Shown piece after piece: positions 42,574 to 53,689 of a stretch of 64,000 nucleotides of DNA. Source of the DNA: Pseudeuparius sepicola (taxonomy: Eukaryota > Arthropoda > Insecta > Coleoptera > Anthribidae); NCBI GenBank assembly GCA_963920635.1, contig OY987305.1:382001-446000 (forward strand), written 5' to 3'. Made by a program: the position numbers and the translations under genes. The notes below the pieces were generated by a model. That model was not told the DNA's origin. It saw nothing but the letters and a program-made list of their open reading frames with translations, and ran no database searches. Position 1 is the first letter of the stretch; every line of letters starts with the position of its first letter.

Positions 42574-43545
42574 AATACAAAGAATCTTACCAAAGTTTTC
42601 CAGTAGCATTTATTTCCATGGGCATCTGACGTCTCAAAAAAAAAATGAACATCAGACACCATCACAAAATGCAGACTATTAAAGTTAGATTTAAACGAGT
42701 CTTTGAATTGAACCAATTTGCTTTTGAATAAATAACCAGAGAAATAACACAAACTGAGACACAATTTTACAAGTTGTCGGTTGTCATAAATGTTTGAGTA
42801 AATGTTATTAAAAAAGTATATTCGCACTAAAGTTCACCAATTTTCGAAAAATGCTCTTATTTTCGGCAGCCTCTGCCTAATTATTGAGCCAATTCGAAAG
42901 CCCCACAAAAACGAACACAGTTAATTATTTGATTTAAAACTTACCGATTTTTTTGCTCATTATGTTTAAGCAAACGTTATAAACAAACTATAGTAAGGGC
43001 AGAATGTAAAGGCGAAGTCGGCAATAAATCATCAAAGAGAGAGTGCTATATCTATTGCTTTACTTGCACTCGCACAATTACACTCATATTGTCTCCTCCT
43101 CCAATTTGTATTCGACGTAAGTACGTCTTAAAGTTCGCTAAGCACCTTTCATGAAAGGAAGAGAGATAGAAAACCTAGTACTTGTCTTGTATTACTAGTT
43201 GTTTGTTTAAGGCAAGCAGGGTCGGCCTAGAATAAATTATTGCTTTACTACCTGATGTGAACGGACGGATTAAAAATTTGTACTTAGGTACCTCTTGTAA
43301 TTTCATTTGTATTTTTTGAAGATTAATTCCGTAATTTAGACTGGCAATTAAAAGATAATGATCCTGAAATTCAAAGTAGGTCTTAGGTATTTAAATAATT
43401 ATTGTAGTGGTTAGGCAAAAAAAATATATATTTATATTTTTAGTTACAAATTAAATTTCAACATAAAATAAACTTTACATAGTCAGAAGTCAGTATATAC
43501 ATAATAAATAAATAATAATAATATACATTTAATTCGTTATGAATT
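42574..43545. other. No recognised feature
   Basis: AT-rich sequence with a 116-codon minus frame that is Phe/Leu-rich and probably composition-driven. Confidence 0.35.
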
Positions 43546-43841
43546 TTAGTCAGAATATAAAATACTATCATCCGAATATGAATCTTTAGTTTTCGGGGCT
43601 GCTTTACTTTTAGTGTGTACCATTTTAATATGTTTAATGCCTTCTTGCCTAATTCGTGAAATGGTCCTTGTACTAATCTGCAACTCCTCCGATGCACATT
43701 GAAGTTCCGATAAATTTTCACGTGTTCTCTTTTTTTTTCTTGGAAATATTTCACCACATTTAATATTAATTTTCTACTTTGGGCACTGAATACTTCACGC
43801 TGCATTGTCATTACAGGAAGTCTATCACCAAAATAAACCAA
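43546..43841 (-). pseudogene. Transposase-like N-terminal HTH, frameshifted
   Basis: From the minus strand: MTMQREVFSAQSRKLILNVV then KYFQEKKR. At a poly-A run the sense shifts one frame and continues RENLSELQCASEEL, QISTRTISRIRQEGIKHI, KMVHTKSKAAPKTKDSYSD, ending at TAA. S-x-Q-x-R-x-x-I-x-x-V-x-x-Y/F followed by a T-x-x-T-I-x-R-I-x-x-E helix is a pattern I associate with N-terminal helix-turn-helix domains of insect transposon-derived proteins. No catalytic domain follows. It may be a single exon of a larger gene or a dead fragment. The frameshift could be bridged only by sequencing error or by real decay. Confidence 0.5.
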
Positions 43842-45574
43842 ATATTTAATTACTGCCCTGTTTTATAGGGTCGATATGAGTTTGTGTGAACTAGGGTTTA
43901 GGTGATTCGCGTTAAACCTATTTCGAGGTTACACTTTGAATCGAAGGTGCAGCTCGTCAAATTAACGAAAAATCGTCGTGACGTCAAGCCGGTTGCAGCC
44001 AATCGCAATTATGGTAATGCGGATTCGCAGCGTGGCGCCTAATGTGGCTAAATTATATACGAGTAAAGATCGATAGCCGGTCATCGTTTAACTAACGACT
44101 CTATAAAATTGAACGTATAAATTTGGCGGGATTAGGTTTTCCAGTCCTGCCCAACTTCTATTATAGGCGACGCGCTACAGTGTTCAATCATAATCAGCGT
44201 ATCAAGCGCGCGGTTATTCATAAAGGCCCCCATTTTGGGTAATAGCCTATCAACCGGCGAACACAATATTTGCATTCTTTGGCGTGTTTTACAAAAACAA
44301 ATCTGGGGTGAGAAAAGTGGCATCGTCCAATTCCGCGACGATTTTAATTCGTTTTTTGACCTTCTGCCCTTGGCGAATTTGAAAATAGCAAGCGATATGT
44401 CGGTTTATATGTTTTTGTTTCCGATAAATCCAATTTTGGCGTTATTTTGAAAAACAAAGAGGTCCAGAAAATTTATGACTGGATGAAAGTGTCAATATGT
44501 CGGTTTTCAGGAATTGTGATGAAAGTAGTGATTTCATCATCAGTGGTTTCTAGTTACTGAGGTAAAGTACTTCACAGGGGATTATGGCGGTCTTAACAGT
44601 AAACTGTCAAGTATCAACAATTTCATTCACGATTCAATATATTATTTTGGCTCGTAAAACATAAAATTAATACGCCCTAGTAAAATTCAAGAGTATCGTA
44701 AAACCTTTATTCATTTTTATATAATACCACATAATCGCTACATAATAGATCCGCCGTAAAATTTGGTATTCAAGCATTTTAAAGCGAAACTATTAAGTAG
44801 GAAAGCGAAAAGTAGATTTGTTCCACCTCGTAAAGAAAAATGTTTAAAAGGAAATACATTATGTACTCAGTACCTATATAAATGAAAATCATGCAGCAGA
44901 TATAATTTGCAAAAACTACACCATTCTTTATAAATTCAAAGCTTTCGTTATTAGACGTAGAACTTCATCAAAGCTAGAGAGAGTAAAAATTTTAATTATT
45001 TTCTATTAATAATTAGTCGAATACTTACATTTACGAGTATATAATAGCGAAGTTAAGTAATTTTGAAAAACGTTAAAATTATTATATTCAAAGTATAGTT
45101 ATATTGTTTTAGTATAAATTCATCAAAATTTGTAGATTTAATTGTCAAAAAAATTTGAAATTGTTTGGCATGCTTGATTAGATACTCATTTCATTTTTCT
45201 GAATTTATTAATAATAAAATATTACCACAGAATTATATCCTAATTATTTTAGATGTAATTTCTCTTTTTCTTTTATTTTTGTTAAGAACAGTATAACTAA
45301 ACATTTCTCTTCATATTTCTTCTAATTGCACTTTAATTTTTTTGGAAATTACAGAATTTGTATTTAATTGAAATGGATGACTTATTAAAAGTTTCTTTAT
45401 CTAAATTTTCCTTTATTGTATCTTTTATTAAAAAGTATGTATATATATGTATAGATAATGTTATTTGCTCTATCCCTTTTAATAAAATTTATGAAATTTT
45501 AAATGTCTTTAATAATTATCACAGCTTACCCTAACATAAATTATAATTAAAAATTTCAATTTAATTTAATTTTA
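43842..45574. other. No recognised feature
   Basis: 43860-44450 has moderate CpG content; 44700-45560 is extremely AT-rich. No supported gene. Confidence 0.35.
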
Positions 45575-46300
45575 ATTGGGTTTTTCGCCACCAAACTGGT
45601 TAGAAGACAACTTTTTCAAGTTGCCTGAAAAATTAATAAATTCTTAATAGTAAATGAACTAAACTTTGAACTTGTAACTCAAAAAATATCTTCAACAAAT
45701 TTGTTTCCTGAGCTTTCGGAGAATATATCTTCCTCCTTTCTCAAAGATCATGTCACGTCAAAGTGAAATGACAGATTAATAAATTTCAGGTTAAAATGCC
45801 ATGACAACAGAAACAATAGCCTAGCCACCTGTCTGATATTGTACCATGTGTTCTATCTAATTATTTGTACTAACTTCTCTTTGAATAAGTGGCAATAATA
45901 TTTTACTGAATTCCACTGAACATTCAGCAACACAGTTGTCTGTATTTCCTAGAATAAATGCTGATTCTTTAATTTTTCGTCTATTTCCTACTTCTTCTTT
46001 GAGAATTGGTTTGGACCTATCCATTGAGTGATTCCTTCATTCAACGACCTATCCCACAAAATCCTATGATTGTTATTAAAAGAGTGTTCACATATCTTCG
46101 ACTTCGAAATTTGATTTTACCTGATATAATTTTTATGTTCCTTTAAACGAACGTTAAATTGCCTACAAGTCTCTCCAACATAGAACTTTCCACATTCGCA
46201 AGGAATTTTATAAATTCAATTTTTGAACTTTGTACCTCATTAAATGGTTTCTTTTTAACTAGCATCGATCTTAATGTATTTTTGGTTTTAAATACTGTTC
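45575..46300 (-). pseudogene. Penelope-like GIY-YIG domain and 3' tail (copy a)
   Basis: Minus strand: KIPCECGKFYVGETCRQFNV then RLKEHKNYIR (46215-46120), followed by SKICEHSFNNNHRILWDRS (46100-46040). This is the GIY-YIG endonuclease of Penelope-like retroelements, with the CxCG and Y-V/I-G-E-T-x-R strand intact. Frames break repeatedly. The tail carries CTTTGAGAAAGGAG and CTCCGAAAGCTCAGG, as in copies at 24395, 50694 and 53690. It faces the reverse transcriptase fragment at 46432 head to head. Confidence 0.8.
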
Positions 46301-46431
46301 TGACATTAAAACGATTGCCTATGAGTTTTAGCTTATCTTATAGTCCAGGAATATAAGGAATAATTAAATTTACTAATTTGAATATAGATGCAATATTAGA
46401 ACTAACAACACTGTGTTAAAACCACTTATTT

Positions 46432-46678
46432 TCAGCTAGGAAATGAATTTTATCAGCAGGAATTTGGAATGGCTATGGGGTCTCCTTTATCACCATTCAT
46501 AAGCAATTTATTTATGGAAGATTTTGAACAAAATGAGTTGACTAGATATGTTCACCAACCTAATGTTTGGTGGAGATATTATGTAGATGACATATTTGTT
46601 ATATGGGAACAATTTAATGTTTTTCATTTACATAATTTGTGTAACACGGCAGTGCAAATTTTTACCGTACCTATGTAA
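46432..46678 (+). pseudogene. Penelope-like reverse transcriptase fragment (copy a)
   Basis: Reads QLGNEFYQQEFGMAMGSPLS, PFISNLFMEDFEQNELTRY, then HQPNVWWRYYVDDIFVIW. MAMGSPLSP and Y-VDD are reverse transcriptase motifs B and C. The wording NLYMEDFE...WWRYVDD is characteristic of Penelope-like elements. An extra Tyr sits before YVDD, and the frame dies soon after. The strand is opposite to the GIY-YIG part, so an inversion or a second insertion lies between 46300 and 46430. Confidence 0.85.
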
Positions 46679-46680
46679 GG

Positions 46681-47730
46681 TGTTATTAGGTGATCAGCCC
46701 ATTCTAAAACACGACGTTAATAATTGATAGGGCAAGTTAGTTTCCTCAAAGATAACTGGCGTAACTTCCATTTAAGTTTGGACAAAGAACATTTAGGTAT
46801 AAGGAGTTTCTAATCTTAAGTTTACCAAGAGGACTGGAACGTAACATCAAAATGCATAAATAAATTGTCACAAAATGCTTATTTCGAATTGCCAGAGACA
46901 AACTCGAACATTCTACCAGATTTCCGAATATAATAATTGCGTGGGAAGTTAGAAATTTTCTGTTTGTCGAGACGAGAATAAAATCTTGTTTTAACACGGG
47001 AGTTTATACACATCAAATTCACTTGCACACAATGAACGGCACATACAAAAGCCGAAAGCGAATATTACCCCGAAAGGCAAAGGCGTAAATAATGTTTTTC
47101 AATGGTTTAATTTAGGGCATTTTGCCGCCGTTAAATTTAGTCGAGTTCCAGCTTTTTTGATAATCCGTAGTCTTCCGGCAGAATCCCGACAAAAAGCCGA
47201 AGGGCATATATATGCAGGTCGCGTAAAAAAATTATAATATGTAAATCGCGCCAAGGTGTGCTGCCGAATCGAATAACTCTCGTTCGGAAACCTTATAGAA
47301 CCATCTATCTTATAGTCCCTAATGGACCTCGCCGTATCAGTAAACTGTCATTCTTTATTATTTGGCTTACAAATAAGGGTAACTCTCAACCGGAAAGTTA
47401 ACCCCGAATTGAAAGTGTTGAAGGGGAATGCAGCGGGTAATAAATATTCATCTTCACGAAGAAAAAACAGTCCGCATCGACTTCTTTTGAGAAATACGGG
47501 CGCTCGCCTAGAGCTAGAACCAAAGTCTAGATACTATGAGTCCGCTGACTTGGCCTGTGTAAACAAATATTTCCCTCCTCCCGTCGCCTGAGCCCTCGAT
47601 CGATATCCCGCTGAGCGGGCGATTCCGAGCGTCACTTTGTTACACAGTGTCTCTCGGAACGGTGTGCTTCGTATTGTACCGGGTGCGCGTAAATTATATC
47701 CAATACCGTTGCCGATTTTGAGTAGTGGTG
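46681..47730. other. No firm gene; CpG-richer end
   Basis: An ATG frame of 89 codons at 47322-47591 (MDLAVSVNCHSLLFG...) has no recognised family. 47560-47730 is CpG-richer and may be the promoter of the THAP relic that follows. Confidence 0.35.
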
Positions 47731-48162
47731 GTTTATCACGGTTCTTATTGCAGTGCGGATGGCCGTAAAAGCAATTTAAAATCTGTGTGTCCTTTTTTTC
47801 GAATTCCTAAAGACCCTGAAATGTAAGATTTAGTTTGACGCATAATTAAGAAAAATGTCTTATATAATACTCGTATTATGCATAATATTATATGACATAT
47901 ACATTGTATATGTTGAATAATATAAAGCCAACATGTCACAGGTGTGTTTCTTTCTTTGTTGTAAATAGAAATATTGATAATTGCAGATGTCAGCAATGGA
48001 AGAAGGCCTTAGGGCTCGCCAAAGACCATAAATTTGCGAATGTTGCCCCTGAAGAGGCACATAAACGTATACAAATTTGTAAGGCACATTTTGATGACTA
48101 ATCATTCACTTCGAAAAGTTTATTAACTGCTGTTCCATTAAGATTATTACCAGAAGCGTATG
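47731..48162 (+). pseudogene. THAP zinc-finger gene relic, copy 2 (two exons)
   Basis: Exon 1 (to 47822) reads VYHGSYCSADGRKSNLKSV then CPFFRIPKDPE; donor AT/GTAAG. After a 164-base intron with acceptor TTGCAG/A, exon 2 (47987-48162) reads CQQWKKALGLAKDHKFANV, APEEAHKRIQICKAHFDD, stop, SFTSKSLLTAVPLRLLPEAYG. The domain and intron position match copy 1 at 23152-23562. Three lesions: no in-frame ATG before exon 1, the second zinc cysteine changed to Arg (GCK to GRK), and TAA after HFDD. It cannot make a working zinc finger. A possible AATAAA lies at 48260. Confidence 0.8.
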
Positions 48163-48617
48163 GTTAGAGGCATATTCGTATGCGTAATCTGGCAGGCAGA
48201 GACAAGTCAACAATATTTTGTGAACTAAAAGCCCCTTGGCAGTTTGACAGTACCTAATCAATAAAATATAACTTATGGAAAGTTTCCACAGCAGAATTGG
48301 CTTTGTTGAATTTTCAATATATTATTTTATGTAATTGTGGGAATACAACAATAGCTCAACTGTTCGGTGGGGGAGGCTTATACTGCTATAGCAGAACTGT
48401 TATGTGGTGTTTCATAATATTCAAAAGTGTGTTGACAGTATCTAGTAGTTACAAAATGGCGCCGAATAAAATAAAAGTGTATGCTATAATGTGCTTTTTG
48501 ATTTAAAAAGTTAATGTTAAATATTAGACATAAATAGAAGAAAAGAAAAAGAAGAAAAGGCATTGGGTGACAACGCCTTTAGACCACGTTTTGACTGAAT
48601 TATATTAACAGTAGAGC
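48163..48617. other. No recognised feature
   Basis: Possible 3' region of the THAP relic. At 48593 it shares ACTGAATTATATTAACAGTA with 38277, unexplained. Confidence 0.35.
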
Positions 48618-49716
48618 AAACAAAGAGCTATGAGCTAATTTTCTGATTTTTTTTTTAAATTTTTACATAGTTAGCCATGGCATATTTTCATAATTATGTT
48701 CTATTTTATTATAAGACATAGGTAATTCAAACTTTCAAATATTTTATTTTTAGCTGGTAACAAAATGTAACAAAATAAAACAAAAATTATCATGATGGAG
48801 CTCCACCACATAATTATTTGCCCGTAAGAAATTACCTAGATCAGCTCTATCCAAATAGTTGGATAGGGAGAAATAGACCTATTTCCTGGCAGCCCCGGTC
48901 CCCCGATTTATCTGTTTTGGATTTCTTTTTGTGGGGAACAGTACAAAATAAAGTATGAGACAATTGCTAAATTAAGAGCAGCTGTTTTAGAAGCAATTAC
49001 CACTATTGACAGGCGCTCTCTAAGAATGGCGACAAAGAGATGCAATATTTGCATAAATAATAATGGTGGATTGTTTTAATACTTTTTTTATTTTAAAAGG
49101 TGACCTTTTAAAATAATAATAATTTGAATTTGAGTTTTTTAATTTTTGTTTTATATTGTTACATTTTGTTACTAGCTAAAAACCAAATATTAGAAAGTTT
49201 GAAGTATGTCTAATTATAAAATAGAACGTAATTATGAAAATATTCCATGGCTGACTGTGACGATTTAAAAAAAAACAGAAAATTAGCCATAGCCCTTTTA
49301 TTTCTTATAATAACTATGCCGAGTATTATATCTTTGGAAAGCTTAAAAAATGGCCAATTTGATAAGGCCACAGCCAACTATGATTTACGTTTAAAAAAAC
49401 ACAAGTTTATGTCATATCTCAAAAATCACAAACAACATAAAAAATTGGATCAGATTATCTTATTAACATCAAAATTATCTACAATTTTTGTTTCTACAGT
49501 TTTTCTGTATAATCAGAAATAACGGAGCTACAGAGATCTGAAATAGTAAAAAATCGTTCTTTTCAAAATATCTAGTGAGCCATGAACTTTTCTAAAAATC
49601 CAAAAGGGGCATTAGATTGAGCATTCAAAACTGCAATTCTTTCCCCATTTAACCTTTGTTCTAGCTCTGCTAGTTTCCGAGATCCCCATAGTGGGCATCG
49701 AAAAAAACTCACTCTG
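48618..49716. mobile_element. Family B foldback, copy 2, left end truncated
   Basis: Starts abruptly in the left arm at GCTAATTTTCTGATTTTTTT. The right terminus ends ACTCACTCTG at 49716, followed by TA. The centre carries the transposase fragment on the plus strand. Confidence 0.85.
48789..49060 (+). pseudogene. Transposase C-terminal fragment, family B copy 2
   Basis: The best-kept local copy: HDGAPPHNYLPVRNYLDQLY, then PNSWIGRNRPISWQPRSPDL and SVLDFFLWGTVQNKV. Both downstream catalytic Asp are present, with 41 residues between them. A frameshift at GTATGAGAC follows, then a degraded tail. The N-terminal HTH domains and first Asp are deleted. Orientation is opposite to copy 1 relative to the window, as expected for a mobile copy. 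Confidence 0.82.
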
Positions 49717-50343
49717 TATATCTTTTCTTTGCTCTATTTTAAAAAAGTAAAAAACTTACAAATACATAAAAGTTAGTTTGTGCGTAGTCACAACTTTGTT
49801 AGTTTTTTGTTCGAAAATTTCACAGGGTGTTTCTTGAAGCCCGATTAGCACTTTCCCTTTAAATATTCGGGCATCTCCCGTAAAATACGGCAAAGATAAA
49901 GCAAAATCAACGGCCGAGCAAAGTAAAACAAAGGAAAAGGCGGGCGCTTCCTGTTGATAAATTTCGCAGTGTACCTTGGTTAGCGGGAGGCCTTTTAGCA
50001 TTCAACGTATTCTTTCTCAGATCTTGCCTGTCGCATATTTAAAAGTAGATATATCGATGTTCTCCGGCGAATATTAACTAACCCTACGTCGAGAGGGACC
50101 TTTATTGGAACAAAACGACGAAAGGGCCTTCTTTTATTTTACTACATGGCTTCCCCATTAAGCCGAATATACTTAATATCCTTGATAAATAAAAGTTATA
50201 TACGCGTCCTCGCTCCCACTTTCATTTTTGTTTGCAGACTGTTTGTAATAACAATTTGTTGTTCGCAAAACTTAGCTTCACTTTCAAATGATCGAATTTA
50301 ATATTGTTTTTCGAATTTAAGCATCATTTCCATCATGCACGGG
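49717..50343. other. No recognised feature
   Basis: Unassigned sequence between family B copy 2 and the nested hAT-like block. Confidence 0.35.
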
Positions 50344-50384
50344 CAGGGCCGTATGTAGCGAAAATTTGGGGGGGAGGCTGGGTT

Positions 50385-51199
50385 CAGGATCGGCTCAAGC
50401 ATTTGTGGGGCTGGGTGCCCGATGAAAGTGCGGGGCCACGGCAAAAAATTATTTAATCCATTAAGAACAAATTTTTGAAAATTGATACGCCACTAGAATG
50501 GTATATTTTGTGCATGTAACTTTTTAAAAAAGTAGGCCGGTGCGATGAGTTTAGTATATAGAAATTAATTTCGGGTGGAGAGGGACAATTTTTGTGAATT
50601 TCTTTCAAACAAGAGCATTTAAAATAATTCTGTAAAATGCGCCGCAGGCGAAATTTTTAGAAATGTTAAGGAAAATTACTTAAAATTAGTCTTAGTAAAA
50701 TATTATTGCCACTTATTCAAAGAGAAATTAGTATAGATAATTATATAGAACACAGGGTACAATATCAGGCAGGTGGCTAGGCTATTGTTTCTGTTGTCAT
50801 GACATTTTAACCTGAAATTTATTAATCTGTCACTTCACTTTGACGTGGCAAGATCTTTGAGAAAGGAGGAAGATTTATTCTCCGAAAGCTCAGAAAACAA
50901 ATTTGTTGAAGTTATTTTTTGAGTTACACGTTTAAAGTTTCGTTCATTCACTCTTAAGAATTTATGAATTTTCCAGGCAACTTGAAAAAGTTGTCTTTCG
51001 ATCAGTTTGGTGGAGAAAAACCCAATTAAAAATTAAATGGATCTATATGCGCCACAAATAAATTTTAGAAAATATTTAGTCTGAGGAAATCCCAATATCT
51101 TCAGATTTTCAAGCTTCAGTGAATAATTTCAAATTCTGAAATTCTCAAAACGCAGGCCGCGTACGCCGCACCGTTCGCACCCGCCTAGAGCCGTCCCTG
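50385..51199. mobile_element. hAT-like element Y carrying a Penelope-like tail
   Basis: CAGGATCGGCTCAAGC at 50385 is the inverse partner of GCCTAGAGCCGTCCCTG ending at 51199. Flanks GCTGGGTT and GAGGGGTT agree at six of eight bases, consistent with a decayed hAT duplication. Confidence 0.5.
50694..51080 (+). mobile_element. Penelope-like 3' tail fragment (copy c)
   Basis: TATTATTGCCACTTATTC, ACACAGGGTACAATATCAGG, CTTTGAGAAAGGAG and CTCCGAAAGCTCAG match copies a and b in the opposite orientation. No coding sequence remains. Confidence 0.8.
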
Positions 51200-51817
51200 G
51201 AGGGGTTAGACCAGTGGCTGTTGAAAAAAACCTACTATTTTTAAATGGTTTTTAATAAAAAACTGAAACAGGTTTAAGTTGAACAAGTTTAACATTAAAA
51301 CTTTAAAAATATTAAATATTAATTATAATAATAGCTGAATATTCCATTTCGCATTTATACCTAACCCTTTTCTACTTATTTGATTTCTCATTATTACGGA
51401 TATATTCCTACACATTCTTCGCCTGGCCTGACGACACCTTTAGAATTGCCAATAGGTATGGTAAAAGATTTATTCGCGCCACTTGCCTAACTAAACCTGA
51501 AATAATAAATAAATCTTCAAATACAAATTAGTACTAATATATTCATAAAAAAGACTCTGGGAATCCCCTATTCTCCTAATCCATGGTGCACGCAGCCATG
51601 TACCACTGTTCACCCTTTACTGTTGCCCAGTGTTGCCAGTTATGTTTTATTTTATTCGAAAGCATATTCTGGTGATAAAACTAGTTACAGCACTGATCCA
51701 AAAATTATGTTTTGTTAGCAGTTTTCTGGTGGGTTTCCATGCTCTACTGGAAAACCAGTTTAACAAATTATTACACTCACTGATGCTCGGGGAGCTCGTT
51801 CTAGTGGTGGTGCAAAA
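51200..51817. other. No recognised feature inside X
   Basis: AT-rich filler. An 88-codon frame at 51630 has no family match. Confidence 0.35.
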
Positions 51818-52332
51818 CACGGGCGTAGCCAAGGGGAGGGGGGGTTCGGGGGTTCAAACCCCCCCCCCCCCCCGAAATAAGCAAAATATTACCTAATATT
51901 ATACCGAAAAAATACGAGGAGTGAAGAGTTAAATTATTATTACGTTTGAATATATTATGTAGTAATAGTAGCGCCTAGCGCCATCTTTTGACGAGAGGCA
52001 GACGCAGTTGCAGCCGAACTATTTTGTATTGTAGGGACACTTTGCGTCGTTTCTCGATTATTCGCCACGCCCCTCGGTCGAAATGAGCGGAACTTTGTGG
52101 AAGTTCGTGGAAGTTTCTGGACGGCTACTGGGCTGCTATATAAGCGGCGCCGCGGCGCGTGACCGCGCTTACGGCAGTATTGTTCCATGCGAACTCGAAG
52201 CGAATAAAAGTGAAAAGTGGTGAACGAATAGTGAAGAGAATTAAGTGTACCGTGTAAGTGAGTAATTTTAGTGCACTGTTATTCGATGACCTTGTTAAGG
52301 ATAGATACGCCAATCATTATTACTGTCGAAAA

Positions 52333-52500
52333 ATGGAGGGGAAGAAAAGGAAGGGTGATAAACCTAAAGGTATGGACTACTGGAAAAAGTGGTGTAGTCA
52401 AGGTCAAGGGGTTTCTAATAAAGAAACAAATTTGGATTTAGCTATCAAAGCTTCAGCTACCTTGCATGCTGATAAGAAGACTGCCTACCCCGAAATCTAG
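52333..52500 (+). pseudogene. hAT transposase N-terminal piece, copy 2
   Basis: Starts at the ATG of MEGKKRKGDKPKGMDYWKKW and runs through KASATLHADKKTAYPEI to a stop at 52498. It lacks the early stop of copy 1, so it shows the older state at that codon. The catalytic core is deleted, as in copy 1. Confidence 0.65.
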
Positions 52501-52765
52501 TTTGGAATGCCTAGATATGTGCGATAAAAACCTTTATCCTAATATTTACACATTACTACAAATCTTGGCTACCATTCCTGTATCCACTGATACCCCAGAA
52601 AGGTCTTTCTCGAGCCTAAGGAGACTGAAAAACTATTTACGAAACACTACAAGTGAAAACAGATTTAATGGTTTGGCTCTAATGAACATTCACTATGGAA
52701 CAGAAATTCATGCAGATGAAGTAGTGGATATATTTAAAAGAAAAAGCCGAAGATTTCTTCTTTAA
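52494..52765 (+). pseudogene. hAT transposase C-terminal dimerisation domain, copy 2
   Basis: CLDMCDKNLYPNIYTLLQIL then ATIPVSTDTPERSFSSLRRL, with one Ala-to-Asp and one Leu-to-Phe change from copy 1. It is the hAT C-terminal dimerisation domain. It is out of frame with the N-terminal piece, sharing the junction of copy 1. Confidence 0.88.
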
Positions 52766-53047
52766 TGGTTTTAGATTTAGCGCAGAGGAACGAAATTAAT
52801 TTATCCATTTCATTTAAAGTTAAGAACTTTATAAATATGTCGTAGTTTTTCGGATGAATATATAGATATATATATAGATATTAAATTTCATGTAAGTATA
52901 TTTTTGTTGTTTTATTTACTTCTCAAACTAAACCCCCCCCAAAACTAAATCCTGGCTACGCCCGTGGTGCAAAAGCATATAAAATGGTGTAATTTCAGGG
53001 GGGGGGGGGCGTTGAACCCCCAAAACCCCCCCTTAAATACGGCCCTG

Positions 53048-53680
53048 CTCAAATCATAAACTAGAAATTCTGGCGTCCCATATAATTATTGTGTTCAAGT
53101 ATCCCTGACCGCAAAATAAATTATGAATCTATTGCCCGATTCTGAGACAAGCTACCTCCCCCAGCTTGTCTGCCGTCAGTTGCTGGAGTACGAATAGTAA
53201 TTAAAACATACATACCGACAATAACCGACTGACAAGCACCGAGCACCGCTCGTTCTCCCGAAGACAATCGCAATCATAATTTATGGAGCCATAACCTTTG
53301 ACTTGAATACAATGTAAATCTGACATGATGTAAATTGGGATCCGCGGGTATCAATACGACACCGAGTAATCTGTTATGCATTCCGAATCTCAGTTCTATC
53401 ATCTACATTATGCATGCGCGTCAGCTCAGAAGAAGATACCTGCTAAATGAGGTCTCGGAACACCCTGTATGGAAAGATATTTTCAAGGCAAAGCCAGCAA
53501 TACTTGCTTGGAATATTTGCGATGGCTTTCTGACAAAGCCCCTTAAAATTAGTGTTGTAACAGAAGGCAAATCTCGCACTGATAGAAATATCTTTCTTGT
53601 TTGAAGAAAATGTTAGACAAACAGGGTACAGCTCTATTCTTTCTAAGTAACTTTTGTCTTGAACATTTTCGGAAATTTAT
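53048..53680. other. No gene found; solo mariner-like end
   Basis: CGGAACACCCTGTA at 53457-53470 looks like a solo right terminal repeat. An 89-codon frame across it has no family match. Confidence 0.35.
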
Positions 53681-53689
53681 TTGTGACGC

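Larger units (their letters stand above)
51818..52966 (+). mobile_element. hAT element, copy 2, with 8-bp target duplication
   Basis: The same CACGGGCGTAGCCA termini as copy 1. GTGCAAAA flanks both sides (51810-51817 and 52967-52974). It differs from copy 1 by scattered substitutions and homopolymer length. The G-tract near the left end has at least four runs of G and could form a quadruplex. Confidence 0.95.
50344..53047. mobile_element. Outer hAT-like element X with nested insertions
   Basis: CAGGGCCGTATGTAG at 50344 pairs with an inverse (AAATACGGCCCTG) ending at 53047. Each is followed inward by long G tracts. It would contain element Y, a Penelope-like tail and hAT copy 2. The flanking octamers do not match, so unity of the element is inference. 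Confidence 0.4.

Noticed and set aside
42477..42827. A 116-codon minus-strand frame
   Set aside because: Partly overlaps a small inverted repeat and is Phe/Leu-rich; no plausible function.
53335..53604. An 89-codon frame
   Set aside because: It runs through a mariner-type terminal repeat (GGAACACCCTGTA), so it cannot be a single real gene.
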